From the NCBI RefSeq assembly GCF_022179225.1, contig NZ_BPQL01000007.1:1-64000 (forward strand): a stretch of DNA of 64,000 nt, given 5' to 3'. Position 1 is the first letter of the stretch. Each line of letters begins with the position of its first letter. Positions 37,993 to 46,674 of this stretch are shown here, one piece after another. The translations under genes and the position numbers were made by a program. The DNA is from Methylobacterium goesingense (lineage in GTDB: Bacteria; Pseudomonadota; Alphaproteobacteria; Rhizobiales; Beijerinckiaceae). Under the pieces are notes generated by a model, which saw nothing but the letters and a program-made list of their open reading frames with translations, was not told the DNA's origin and did no database searches.

Positions 37993-39249
37993 TCAGGCTG
38001 TCACGGGGCCGAGGGGGGCCGCATGACCCGGTTCGGATGCTGCCGGCGTCAGCACCTTGCCGCGCGGACCGACCCAGGTGCCCACCCACTTGCGCTGCCA
38101 GACCAGCAGGCAGCCCAGCACCACCGCCGCGAAGACCGCGTAGCCGACGAAGCCGTAGGCGAACGAGCCGGTATACTGCTTCGACAGGCCCATGACGTTC
38201 GGCAGGATGGCGCCGCCGAGGGCGCCGACCTCTCCGATCATCGAGCCGGCGACCGCGGTGTTGGCCGGCCAGCGCAGGGGCACGAGCTGGAACAGGGCGC
38301 CGTTACCGGCACCCAGCGCCGCGAAGCAGAGCATGAACAGGGCCGTGGTCAGCGCGAGGGAGGGCGTCGCGGTCAGGAGCAGGAACGAGCCCACGGCGGC
38401 CAGCAGCACCACCGACAGCACCAGGATGCCACCCATGCGGTCGGCGAAGTAGCCGCCGACGACGCGGATGCCGGAGCCCATCAGGGCGGCCAGCATGGTG
38501 AGGCGCCCGGCCTCCACCTTCGTCACGCTGAACTGCTCGTAGAAGAAGGTCGGCAGGAAGTTGGACAGGCCGATGAAGCCCCCGAAGGTGATGATGTAGA
38601 TGAGGTTGAACGCCCAGCCGTCCTTCTGGAACAGGCAGGAGACATGCTCCTTGAAGGACTGGTGCTCCGCGTCCGGCGGCTCCTTGGCAAAGACGATCAT
38701 GACGATGAGGGGGATCGCCATGACGCAGCCGGCAAAGCCGTAGACGGATTGCCAGCCGTAGACCTGAGCCAGGGGCGGGGCGAAGAGCACGGCCAGCACC
38801 GTGCCGGAATTTCCGGCGCCGGCGATGCCCATCGCCAGCCCCTTGTGCTCCTTGGGAAACCAGCCCGAGCCGAGCGACAGGGCGACGCCGAAGGAGGCAC
38901 CCGCGATCCCGAGCAGCACGCCCATGGCGAGCACCTCGTCGTAGGTGTTCACGTAGAAGAAACCGTAGGCCATCGCGAGCATGATGATGGTCATCTCGGT
39001 GATGGCGGCGTTCTTGCGCCCGATATACTGGGCGAGCACACCGAGCGGGAAGCGCATGATCGCGCCCGCCAGGATCGGCAGCGAGATCATGAACCCGGTC
39101 TGGGCCGGGGTCAGCTTGTAAGTCTCGGTGATGAACGGGCCCATCGCGCCGTTGAGCACCCAGATCGCGAAGCAGAAATCGAAGTAGAGGAACGCGGCGA
39201 ACAAGGTCGGGGGGTGACCGGATTTCATCACGGTCTTGAAACTGGCCAT
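37993..39249 (-). CDS. Nitrate/nitrite transporter, NarK/NasA-type MFS
   Basis: A 418-residue MFS protein with about 12 membrane helices. It has the hallmarks of the NNP family: Arg66 in 'MRFPLGVLAQ' (substrate-binding Arg of helix 2), nitrate signature 1 'AMGIAGAGNSG' (139-149), Arg262 in 'GSGIRVVGGYFADR', and nitrate signature 2 'ALGAGNGALFQLVP' (311-324). It moves nitrate or nitrite across the inner membrane. No nitrate or nitrite reductase gene is nearby, so the partner pathway must be encoded elsewhere. The annotation as oxalate/formate antiporter is possible by general MFS similarity but the signatures favour nitrate. Confidence 0.88.
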   Translation of the reverse strand: MASFKTVMKSGHPPTLFAAFLYFDFCFAIWVLNGAMGPFITETYKLTPAQTGFMISLPILAGAIMRFPLGVLAQYIGRKNAAITEMTIIMLAMAYGFFYVNTYDEVLAMGVLLGIAGASFGVALSLGSGWFPKEHKGLAMGIAGAGNSGTVLAVLFAPPLAQVYGWQSVYGFAGCVMAIPLIVMIVFAKEPPDAEHQSFKEHVSCLFQKDGWAFNLIYIITFGGFIGLSNFLPTFFYEQFSVTKVEAGRLTMLAALMGSGIRVVGGYFADRMGGILVLSVVLLAAVGSFLLLTATPSLALTTALFMLCFAALGAGNGALFQLVPLRWPANTAVAGSMIGEVGALGGAILPNVMGLSKQYTGSFAYGFVGYAVFAAVVLGCLLVWQRKWVGTWVGPRGKVLTPAASEPGHAAPLGPVTA

Positions 39250-39489
39250 GGAGTGCGTCTCGAGGTTCGCGGCCGCGTGGCGGCCGCTCTTGCCAAGGGA
39301 TCCGGACTCACGCCGTCCGCCTGCGGAGCGCCGTTGCTCCGCCCGCCGCCACGGGGCGACGCAGGACCATCAGCATCGAACGTGCCAGTTGCGGCGCCCT
39401 CCGCTCTTTGGGCCATCGATGCCCGTGCTGCCCATCCGGGATGCTGGTCCGTGCCGCGCGACGCGGCATTGCCCATTCGTTAGGCCTGC

Positions 39490-39512
39490 GGCCCGATCGC
39501 TCGGATCGGGCC
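39490..39512. terminator. Hairpin downstream of the HWE kinase gene
   Basis: GGCCCGATC-GCTCG-GATCGGGCC, a 9-bp perfect stem, lies about 20 bases beyond the stop of the leftward sensor kinase; no T-run. Probably terminates that transcript before the NarK-like gene promoter. Confidence 0.55.
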
Positions 39513-39532
39513 TGAACTGACCCTTGCGGCTT

Positions 39533-42283
39533 TCAGGTGTCGGACTGGAAGGCGGCGAGCGGCGCGGCGATGGTGCAGGTGACGCCGTCCGGCGGGAAGG
39601 CCAGGGCGATGGTTCCGCCGACCTGACCCGCGAGACCGCGCTCGATGAAGCGGGAGCCGAAGCCCTTGCGCGCCGGCTTGATCACCGGCGGTCCGCCGAC
39701 CTCCCTCCAGGAGAACACGAGGTGCGCCTCGTCGGCGTCCGGGCGGACCGACCAGCGGATGACGACGTGGCCGTCCTCGCGCGAGAGCGCCCCGTACTTG
39801 GCGGCGTTGGTAGCGAGTTCGTGCAGCATCAGCGCCAGGGAGAGAGCGGGCTTCGCGCCGATCTCGAGGTCGGGACCGTCGAGGTGGAAGCGTCCGCTGC
39901 GATCCTCGTGCAGCTTCAGGGCGCCGCGCACCACGGGGCCGATCAAGGTGCTGCCCAACGCCCCCCCCATCAGGAGGTCGTGGGCCTGGCCCAGCGCAAT
40001 GAGGCGGCCGGCCAGTACCTCCTTGGCGGTGTCGACGTCGACGGCCGAGCGCATGGTCTGGGTGGCGATCGACTGCACCATCGCCAACAAGTTCTTCATC
40101 CGGTGGCTGAGTTCGCGGTTGAGGAGTTCCTGCTGCTCCTCCGCCCGCAGGCGCGCCACGGCGGCGCGGGTGCGGTCGACCACGTTGCGCACGAAGTCGA
40201 GGATGTCGGGGGTCCAGTTGCGCCGCTTCGCATCGTGCAGGCAGAGGACCGCCACGAGATGCCCGCGCTCCATCAGCGGGAGGTTGATCACGGTGCGCAC
40301 ATCGAGGGCACGAAAGCCCCGGGCCTGCGGGGCGGTGCGCGGATCGGCCTCGACATCGTCGACGATGACCGCCCGCCCCTGCCGAAGCTCCGGCAGGTAG
40401 CTGCCGTAATCCGCGTAGCGATGCCGGCCGGCGATGCTGGTCACGCCCGGCAGCGTCCAGTCGCGGGCGATGTCGAGGTAGCGGCCCGTCTTGTCGAGGG
40501 TTCCGTAAGCGGCTCGGGTCAACCCCAGGGTGCGGCCCGCGATCTCGGCGCCCGCGTAGGCCATCTCGGTGGGATCGTGCAACGCGCCCAGGCGCTCGCC
40601 GAGCTCCACCAAGGCGGCCTGGCGCTCCTCCGAGCGCTTGCGCTCGGTGATGTCCACCGAGGCGCCCGGAAACCGCAGCGGCGTGCCGTCGGGCGCACGC
40701 ACGAGGCGCCCGCGGGCGATCACCCAGCGGTGCGAGCCGTCCGGCTGCACGATCCGGTACTCGCAGGCGAACTCCTCGGCTCCGGCGAAGAGACGGTCGA
40801 GTTCCGCCTGGAACATCGCCACATCGTCCGGGTGGAAGTTGCGGGTATAGTCCGCCAGCGGCGCGCCGAGGGCCGCCCGCTCAGGATCGACGGTGTAGAT
40901 CCGGGCGAAGTTGGCGTCCGCGTAGACGACGTTCTCGCGCAAATCCCAGTCCCAGGTCCCGATCATGCCGGAAGCGCCGAGGGCGAGGCCGAGGCGCTCC
41001 TCGCTCCGGCGCAGGCGCGCGCTGGCCGCTTTGCTCTCGGTGACGTCCGCCACCGTCAGGACCGCGCCCTGGACGATGCCCGCCTCGATGATCGGGGCGT
41101 TGGTGGTGATCACGTCGATGGGCGTGCCGTCCCGCCGAAAGAACGTGGTCGCCCGCTCGCGTAGGGGTTCGCCCGTCCGCAAGGACCGGACGACTTCGCA
41201 GTCCGAACTCGGGAAGGGGCGTCCGTCGGCGTGGTGATGGTGCGCGACGTCGTGCAGGTTCTGCCCGATCAGCTCCCCCTCCCCCCAGCCCAGCATGGCT
41301 TCCGCCGCCGGGTTGGAGAAGGTGATGATGTCGTCCCGGGTGAGGCGGAAGACCGATTCGCTGAGGTGATCCGTGACGGTCTGGAGCAGGGCCGTCTGTT
41401 TCTCGAGAGCCTCCTCGGCCCGGTGCTGAACCGTACGGTCCCGCAGGATCTTGAGGTAGCCGATATGGGCCTCGCTCCCGTCCCTGAGGGGCATCATCTC
41501 GCCCTGGGCCCAGAAACGGGTTCCATCCTTGCGCTGGTGCCAGCGTTCGTCGTTGGCCCGGCCCATGGCGCGGGCCGTGCTCATCTCGCGCTCGAGGATA
41601 CCGCTCGCCCGGTCGGCCTCGATGAAGAACAGGTCGGCGGAACGGCCGACAATCTCGGCCTCGGCCCAGCCCAGGAGGCGCTCGGCGCCGACGTTCCAGC
41701 TCGTGATCAGGCCCGCGAGATCCATGGCGATGATGCCGTAATCGATCGCACTCTCGATGATCGCCGCGTTGCGCCGGTCGGATTCCTGCCGTTCCTTGAG
41801 GGCGCGACGCAGGTCGAGCTCCGTCATCACCTGCCGCGCCAGGGTCCGAAGCGTGAAGGCCTGCACCGGGGTGAGATCGCGCGGGCGGGTATCGAGGACG
41901 CAGAGCGTTCCGATCGCTTCGCCCTCTGGCGTTCGCAGGGGCATGCCGGCGTAGAAGCGGACGTGCGGCTCCCCTGTCACGAGGGGATTGTCCGCCGTAC
42001 GCGCATCCTGCGTGGTGTCGCGGATGACGAAGAGGTCGTCCCCCTGGATCGCGTGCGCGCAGATCGACTCGCTCAAGGTCGTCTCGGAGCGCCCGAATCC
42101 GATGCGCGCCTTGAACCATTGGCGATCCACATCCACGAGTGAGACGAGCGACACCGGCATCTCGAGGAGCATCGCGGCGAGTCGGACGACGTCGTCGAAC
42201 GCGGCCTCGGGAGCGGTATCGAGAATGCCGTAGCGCGCCAACACCGCGCGCCGCGGATCGATCTCGTCGCCGATCGTACTCAA
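39533..42283 (-). CDS. GAF/PAS multi-sensor HWE-family histidine kinase
   Basis: A 916-residue soluble kinase. Domains in order: N-terminal GAF (~20-165, 'VSLVDVDRQWFKARIGFG'), PAS (~175-295, 'LITSWNVGAERLLGWAEAEIVGRS'), PAS (~300-420), PAS with PAC (~430-560, 'YRIVQPDGSHRWVIARG'), second GAF (~575-700), then HWE kinase: 'ELSHRMKNLLAMVQSIATQTM' (His727 expected) and 'FSWREVGGPPV', with 'MLHELATNAAKYGAL' as N-box. HWE kinases are abundant in alphaproteobacteria and often act in light or general stress responses, sometimes upstream of PhyR. No LOV Cys motif is visible. No adjacent regulator; sensing input not known. Confidence 0.92.
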   Translation of the reverse strand: MSTIGDEIDPRRAVLARYGILDTAPEAAFDDVVRLAAMLLEMPVSLVSLVDVDRQWFKARIGFGRSETTLSESICAHAIQGDDLFVIRDTTQDARTADNPLVTGEPHVRFYAGMPLRTPEGEAIGTLCVLDTRPRDLTPVQAFTLRTLARQVMTELDLRRALKERQESDRRNAAIIESAIDYGIIAMDLAGLITSWNVGAERLLGWAEAEIVGRSADLFFIEADRASGILEREMSTARAMGRANDERWHQRKDGTRFWAQGEMMPLRDGSEAHIGYLKILRDRTVQHRAEEALEKQTALLQTVTDHLSESVFRLTRDDIITFSNPAAEAMLGWGEGELIGQNLHDVAHHHHADGRPFPSSDCEVVRSLRTGEPLRERATTFFRRDGTPIDVITTNAPIIEAGIVQGAVLTVADVTESKAASARLRRSEERLGLALGASGMIGTWDWDLRENVVYADANFARIYTVDPERAALGAPLADYTRNFHPDDVAMFQAELDRLFAGAEEFACEYRIVQPDGSHRWVIARGRLVRAPDGTPLRFPGASVDITERKRSEERQAALVELGERLGALHDPTEMAYAGAEIAGRTLGLTRAAYGTLDKTGRYLDIARDWTLPGVTSIAGRHRYADYGSYLPELRQGRAVIVDDVEADPRTAPQARGFRALDVRTVINLPLMERGHLVAVLCLHDAKRRNWTPDILDFVRNVVDRTRAAVARLRAEEQQELLNRELSHRMKNLLAMVQSIATQTMRSAVDVDTAKEVLAGRLIALGQAHDLLMGGALGSTLIGPVVRGALKLHEDRSGRFHLDGPDLEIGAKPALSLALMLHELATNAAKYGALSREDGHVVIRWSVRPDADEAHLVFSWREVGGPPVIKPARKGFGSRFIERGLAGQVGGTIALAFPPDGVTCTIAAPLAAFQSDT

Positions 42284-42437
42284 TCACCCCTCCGGGCGCA
42301 CGCGCGTCGGCCTCGCGGCCAAAGGCAGAGCCTCGCTCCCTGTACGCGGTCGACCGCAATTGTCCTAACGCCAGGCGGCACGCGGACCCGCCTCTACGGC
42401 GTCGACCCTGCGGGGGCTGCGCTCAGATCGGCGCCCT

Positions 42438-42686
42438 TCATCGGCAGATCGTGACGTTTCGCACGACCCAGCCCTCACCCGGCTGCCACAGCTTGCGGCG
42501 GCTGCGCTGGCAAGCCGCCGGCTCCGGCTCGCTGGAGGTCCAAGTCGTTTCGGGCGCGACGGGCTCGGGGGGACGCGCGCTGGGACTGCGGCCCGCCAGA
42601 GCCTCGCCCGGCGCAAGCGCTAGCAGAAGCAGCGCCGCCAGCAGGGGACGACGCGAGCGGGAGTGGGGACGCGGAGGGACCGGCAC
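42438..42686 (-). CDS. Small secreted protein with C-terminal Cys-rich motif
   Basis: An 82-residue protein with a signal peptide ('RRPLLAALLLLALAPGEALA') and a mature part ending 'CQRSRRKLWQPGEGWVVRNVTIC', a two-Cys motif seen in other small secreted proteins of Bradyrhizobium and Methylobacterium. Function unknown. It sits alone between the HWE kinase gene and a long intergenic stretch. Confidence 0.65.
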   Translation of the reverse strand: MPVPPRPHSRSRRPLLAALLLLALAPGEALAGRSPSARPPEPVAPETTWTSSEPEPAACQRSRRKLWQPGEGWVVRNVTICR

Positions 42687-43025
42687 GGGTCGCGTTCCAT
42701 TTCTGGGGGTGGGTGCCCCTGTTCGGGCACGGCTCCTATGTTGGTAAGGCCGGCGTTTTTACAATCGCTTGCTGAGCGGATCGGCGTGCCGTCCCGCACG
42801 TTTTCGGCGTCATGGTGAAAACCGGGCTGCCGAAGCCGGACAGGATCTCGGAAAGTCTCCGGTCCTGGAAGTCTCCGGCAAGGTTGTGCCCCTCATGCAT
42901 CGCACGGGATCTTTGGTGCCCATGCAATGCTGCCCAGTCGTCAACCGACGTGACGCGCGGGGATTGGCTTGCTAGGCCCGGAGCCACGGTACCCACATTC
43001 ACGACGACTGCTCGAGCGACCCCTC
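42687..43025. other. Intergenic stretch without recognised gene
   Basis: About 340 bases between two divergent genes. Short open frames on both strands have unremarkable composition and no start signal. I see no tRNA, hairpin terminator or repeat. It probably contains the promoters of the small secreted protein and the L,D-transpeptidase. Confidence 0.5.
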
Positions 43026-43946
43026 ATGCCTCAAACGACCCGCCGCACGCTTCTCACCGGGGCGACGACGAGCCTCGCGCTCCTCACGCCGATCGGGTCC
43101 GCCTTCGGCCAGGGCCGCGGGCTCTTCAACGACGGCATCGATGGCGACCTGCCCTACGACGACGAGCGCCTCTACCGCGACGAGGCGGGCCGGCTCTATC
43201 GCCGGCGGGGCGGCCAGTACGTGCCCTATTCCGAGCGTGGGGCCGACCGCGATCCGGACCGCATGAGCCAGCGCGGCCGGGCGCCGGTCGCGGACGATCC
43301 GGATGCCGACCTCTACGCGCCCCGGCAGGTCCCGCCGGCCTCGCCCCAGCAGGCGGCCCCGGCCAAGCCGGTCGACAACGGTCCCATCGATTACAACCGC
43401 GCCTACGCGGCGATCACCGACGAGCCCTTCCCGGTCTATGCCTTCAACTGGCGGAAGGCGAACCCGTCGTTCCTGCGCCAGGAGATCGCCTATACGGGCT
43501 CGGAGCCCCCGGGCACGATCGTGGTCGACCCGCGGGCGCACCATCTCATCCTGGTTCAGCCGAACGGCCGGGCGCGGCGCTACGGCGTCGGCGTCGGCAA
43601 GCAGGGCTTCTCTTGGTCGGGCGCCTCGACGGTCAACTCGAAGCAGATGTGGCCCGACTGGTACCCGCCGAAGGAGATGATCGCCCGCACGCCGAAGCTG
43701 GCGAAGTCGGTCTCGCAGCTGCAGAGCGGCCTCGGCGTTCCCGGCGGCTCGCGCAACCCGCTGGGCGCCCGGGCCCACTACCTCTGGCAGGGCAACAAGG
43801 ACACGCTCTACCGCATCCACGGCACCCTGGAGCCGGATTCGATCGGCAAGAGCGTGTCGTCGGGCTGCATCCGGATGATCAACCAGGACGTCATCGACCT
43901 CTATGGTCGCGTCGAGATCGGCAGCCGCGTGGTCGTGCTGACCTGA
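43026..43946 (+). CDS. L,D-transpeptidase (YkuD domain)
   Basis: A 306-residue periplasmic enzyme with Tat-like N-terminus ('RRTLLTGATTSLALLTPIGSAFG'), a disordered basic/proline-rich linker (~40-120) and a YkuD catalytic domain (~160-306). The active-site motif is complete: His265 in 'YRIHGTLEPDSIG', Cys281 and Arg283 in 'SSGCIRMIN'. It forms 3-3 cross-links in peptidoglycan or links outer-membrane proteins to it. Domain starts with 'GTIVVDPRAHHLILVQPNGRA'. A strong hairpin follows the stop. Confidence 0.92.
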   Translation: MPQTTRRTLLTGATTSLALLTPIGSAFGQGRGLFNDGIDGDLPYDDERLYRDEAGRLYRRRGGQYVPYSERGADRDPDRMSQRGRAPVADDPDADLYAPRQVPPASPQQAAPAKPVDNGPIDYNRAYAAITDEPFPVYAFNWRKANPSFLRQEIAYTGSEPPGTIVVDPRAHHLILVQPNGRARRYGVGVGKQGFSWSGASTVNSKQMWPDWYPPKEMIARTPKLAKSVSQLQSGLGVPGGSRNPLGARAHYLWQGNKDTLYRIHGTLEPDSIGKSVSSGCIRMINQDVIDLYGRVEIGSRVVVLT

Positions 43947-43957
43947 CAAAACGCAAA

Positions 43958-43989
43958 TCGCCGGCAGCGATCGGGATCGCTGCCGGCGA
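43958..43989. terminator. Terminator hairpin after L,D-transpeptidase
   Basis: TCGCCGGCAGCGATC and its exact reverse complement separated by two bases form a 15-bp inverted repeat about 12 bases beyond the stop. The far side starts AAAAG; the near side has AAA. It lies between the convergent transpeptidase and a small leftward gene and can serve both. Confidence 0.8.
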
Positions 43990-44035
43990 AAAGCTGCGCC
44001 GAGGACCGTCGGGCCCCCTTCGTTCGTCGCGTGCC

Positions 44036-44230
44036 TCAGACTTCGGTGATCTCGCCCTCGCGCACGGCCCGCTCACTGGAGCCGGACTTGATCCGGTAGA
44101 ACGGCTCACCGGTCTGGTCCTCGGGCACGAGGCGGACGATCTCGAAGACGTCGGAGACGTCGGCCTTGCTGGCGGCGTAGCCGATTTGGGCACGGCGCAC
44201 GCGCTGGCCGAGCTTGAACTTGTGGGACAT
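44036..44230 (-). CDS. Small conserved hypothetical protein
   Basis: A 64-residue protein, 'MSHKFKLGQRVRRAQIGYAASKADVSDVFEIVRLVPEDQTGEPFYRIKS', ending 'ERAVREGEITEV'. The pattern 'KFKLGQxVRR', 'YEIVRLVPE.TGEPFYRIKS', 'ERAV.E.EI' is a short SH3-like beta barrel, common in Hyphomicrobiales. GGAG sits 9 bases before the ATG at 44230. Cytoplasmic, function not known; several copies per genome are usual. Confidence 0.75.
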   Translation of the reverse strand: MSHKFKLGQRVRRAQIGYAASKADVSDVFEIVRLVPEDQTGEPFYRIKSGSSERAVREGEITEV

Positions 44231-44384
44231 GGTGCGTGGCTCCGTGATCGGAGGCCGGGCGCAGGTCACGCCACGGCGGGAGGCCGGATCGATCCGGCCC
44301 TGTGAGAACGTCCGCCCCGCATCGGAGGCGAATGCGGACAGGCAGGAAGACGAGGCCGCCGGAGCGGCCGAGCCCCTGGCCTGA

Positions 44385-44747
44385 TCAGCGGCGAGCCTTG
44401 GCCTTGCGGGCGGCATAGCGCGCATCGCGCTGGGCCTTCTGCTCCAGGCGCGCGGCGGCAGCCTGAGCGATCTTCTCCTCGGCGGCGCGGGCCTCCTCGG
44501 CGGCGAAACGCTCGCGCTCGGCCTCGGCCTCGGCTGCCCGCTGGGCTTCCGCTTCGATCCGGGCCTGTTCGCGGGCGGCGACGCGGATCTCCCGCTCCCG
44601 CGCGATCTGGGCACGCTCCGCCTTGCGGGCGACCACGACCGGATCATCAGCCGGCGGGCGGTCGCGGAAGCGCGCCAGCGCGGCGGCGCGAGCCTCCGTG
44701 GCAGCCTTGAGGCGGTCGGTCATCGAGTTCGGGTTGAATTGGCTCAC
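44385..44747 (-). CDS. DUF6481-like coiled-coil protein
   Basis: About 120 residues starting at GTG (44747; AGGA 6 bases before). 'VSQFNPNSMTDRLKAATEAR' at the N-terminus followed by a long highly charged helix rich in Ala/Glu/Arg ('RIEAEAQRAAEAEAERERF', 'ARYAARKAKARR'). This matches DUF6481, a family of small coiled-coil proteins in rhizobia. Role unknown. It lies about 140 bases downstream of cspA's start region on the same strand. Confidence 0.75.
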   Translation of the reverse strand: MSQFNPNSMTDRLKAATEARAAALARFRDRPPADDPVVVARKAERAQIAREREIRVAAREQARIEAEAQRAAEAEAERERFAAEEARAAEEKIAQAAAARLEQKAQRDARYAARKAKARR

Positions 44748-44819
44748 ACAGGATCCTGTGATGCGGGAGGCCGCGTGGCGGGCGCGCTCCCCTGGAGATT
44801 GAGGCTGAGAACACAAGTG

Positions 44820-44845
44820 AGCCGCCTCCCTTCCGGGAAGCGGCT
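44820..44845 (-). terminator. Second hairpin downstream of cspA
   Basis: AGCCGC ... GCGGCT with an inner TCCC-TTCC-GGGA pairing and one mismatch; no T-run. Sits between cspA's terminator and the next gene; may back up termination. Confidence 0.45.
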
Positions 44846-44850
44846 CTTGT

Positions 44851-44878
44851 AAAAGCCGGACTCCGCGTAAGCGCGGAG
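44851..44878 (-). terminator. Terminator of cspA
   Basis: Minus-strand CTCCGCG-CTTA-CGCGGAG, a 7-bp GC-rich stem, followed after five bases by TTTT; starts about 10 bases after the cspA stop. Confidence 0.7.
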
Positions 44879-44888
44879 ACCTGCCGGA

Positions 44889-45098
44889 TCAAACGGTCTG
44901 GAGGCTGCCGGCGGACTGCTTGCCGCTGCGCTTGTCGGTTTCCATCTCGTAGGAGACCTTCTGCCCTTCGGCGAGGCCACGCAGACCGGCGCGCTCGACA
45001 GCCGAGATGTGCACGAACACGTCGTTGCCGCCGTTATCCGGCTGGATGAAACCGAAACCCTTTGTCTCGTTGAACCACTTAACAGTACCGACAGCCAT
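44889..45098 (-). CDS. cspA: Cold-shock protein CspA family
   Basis: A 69-residue cold-shock domain protein. RNP1 'KGFGFIQPD' and RNP2 '[10 protein letters not shown]' are intact, '[15 protein letters not shown]' opens the domain, and the last ~10 residues '[11 protein letters not shown]' are slightly longer than E. coli CspA. It binds single-stranded RNA or DNA and acts as an RNA chaperone. The second of two adjacent ATGs is chosen, AAGGA being 5 bases away. A short intergenic hairpin is near the RBS (GCCC-TTGC-GGGC at 45110-45121), and about 340 bases of leader region follow upstream. Confidence 0.95.
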   Translation of the reverse strand: MAVGTVKWFNETKGFGFIQPDNGGNDVFVHISAVERAGLRGLAEGQKVSYEMETDKRSGKQSAGSLQTV

Positions 45099-45444
45099 CA
45101 TATTCCTTCGCCCTTGCGGGCTTATTTCCCGGAGGTCCACGCGATCGTGCGCGGCCGTCTCCGTCATCGATCCGAGGAAAAACATTTCCTGCCCAATTTC
45201 TGATCGAAATCGCGCTGAAAAAGAACTTTCGCTGGATTGATGGCGGAGGTGTACGCGCTTTCCCCTGATTAAGCAAACCGATTATTGAATCAGCATTTTG
45301 CGTGATGCGTCCGCACCATGCCGGATGGACATGGCTCGTCCTCCTCGGGCGACGAACCTTCCCTGCGCGAACATCCTTCTGGAACGAATGCGGCGCCCTG
45401 ATATTAGATGAGCCGAACCGGCTCAGATCGATGGGGTCCAACCC
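45099..45444. other. Intergenic leader region of cspA
   Basis: About 345 bases between cspA and the divergent AraC gene, with AT-rich parts around 45180-45310 in an otherwise GC-rich window. It should contain the cspA promoter and an untranslated leader, as cold-shock genes often have. No open frame with coding character. Confidence 0.5.
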
Positions 45445-46488
45445 TTGCCCGCGACCTCAGAGGATCACCAGGGCGGCGCCTTTCCCCTGCGACGCGTGAC
45501 GTTTTCCAGCCGGGACTACCCGTCGGAGGACGCAGCCAGCGTCTATCAGCTTCTGTTCGCGAGCTCGGCGCTCGTCACGCCGCTGCACACGCCCTTCCAC
45601 GTGGAAATCACGAGCCTCTGGTCGGAGCACATGCGTTTCCACTTCATGGAAGGCGTGCCGTTCGTCTTCCACCGTCCGGCGCAAAAGATCGGCTACGACG
45701 GCCTCGACGCCATCGTGGTGCAGCATGTGGAGACGGGAGCGATTATCGGCCAATTCGACGGCCGCGAGGTGCGGGCGGATGCGGGATCGCTCTACATCAT
45801 CGACTTCTCCCGTCCGGTAATCGTCTGGGACACCACCGCCCTGCCGCTCCAGAAGCGCAACTTCGTCGGCCTGCCGCGGGCCTTCGCCGAGCGCTGGCTC
45901 GGCCCCCTCGATCGGCTGCACGGCTTCGTCGTCCCGCCAGAGATCGCCGGCGCCTGCACGGACCACCTCCTGCGGCTGCGCGAGCGCCTGCCCCACCAAG
46001 GCACCCTCGACGTCGCGACCCTCACCACCACGGCGACGCTGTTGGCCCGGGCCATCACCCAGGCTTCGGGCCACGGCACCTCGCGCTCCGACCCGGCGCT
46101 GCTGTTCCGGAAAGCCTGCCTCTACATCGACACCGCCCTCGGCAACCCGGATCTCGGCGCCGCCGAGATCGCCCGCGCCATCGGCACGTCGCGGACCCGC
46201 CTCTTCGCGGCGTTCCAGGGCGTCGGCGGGGTCGAGCGCCACATCCGCGCCGCCCGCCTGCAGCGGGTCCGGGCCGCCCTCGGCGAACCAGCACAGGCGC
46301 ATCCGATCGCGGTCCTCGCGGACGCCTTCGGGTTTCGCAGCGCGGGCCAGCTCAGCCGGATGTTCCGACAGCATTACGGCGTGACGCCGACCCAGGTCCG
46401 CGCGGATGCCGACCCGGGCGGGGTCCGGCGCCGCGGGGACGGGAACGGGTGTGCGACCTGCGAGAATGGAGACCGGCTCGCGCCGTGA
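45445..46488 (+). CDS. AraC-family transcriptional regulator
   Basis: About 347 residues. The N-terminal ~220 residues resemble the AraC-type sensor/dimer domain of the 'AraC-binding-like' group ('DARSLYIIDFSRPVIVWDTTA'-like pattern around residue 115, 'RNFVGLPRAFAERWL'). The C-terminal ~100 residues have two HTH motifs: 'AAEIARAIGTSRTRLFAAFQ' and 'VLADAFGFRSAGQLSRMFRQHYGVTP', the latter the AraC signature. Start assigned to TTG at 45445 with a weak GGGG upstream; the true start may lie a few codons further in. Target genes unknown; no obvious operator. Confidence 0.85.
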   Translation: MPATSEDHQGGAFPLRRVTFSSRDYPSEDAASVYQLLFASSALVTPLHTPFHVEITSLWSEHMRFHFMEGVPFVFHRPAQKIGYDGLDAIVVQHVETGAIIGQFDGREVRADAGSLYIIDFSRPVIVWDTTALPLQKRNFVGLPRAFAERWLGPLDRLHGFVVPPEIAGACTDHLLRLRERLPHQGTLDVATLTTTATLLARAITQASGHGTSRSDPALLFRKACLYIDTALGNPDLGAAEIARAIGTSRTRLFAAFQGVGGVERHIRAARLQRVRAALGEPAQAHPIAVLADAFGFRSAGQLSRMFRQHYGVTPTQVRADADPGGVRRRGDGNGCATCENGDRLAP

Positions 46489-46674
46489 TGCCGTGGCGCC
46501 TCGGTGCCGCGCGGGTTTCATGCGTGGTTCGCCAAAGGATACGATCGCGGCGAGCAGTGGAGGCCTTTGATGGCGAAGGCGGCACGAGAGCCGCATGCCC
46601 CCCCCACACATCGCCTCGTAGATACCCGAACGAGCGACGGGGCCCCCTGTCGATCGCGTCGGGACCCCTTACCC

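Noticed and set aside
42736-43002. An 88-codon minus-strand frame in the gap before the L,D-transpeptidase
   Set aside because: No ribosome site and no family resemblance; treated as non-coding.
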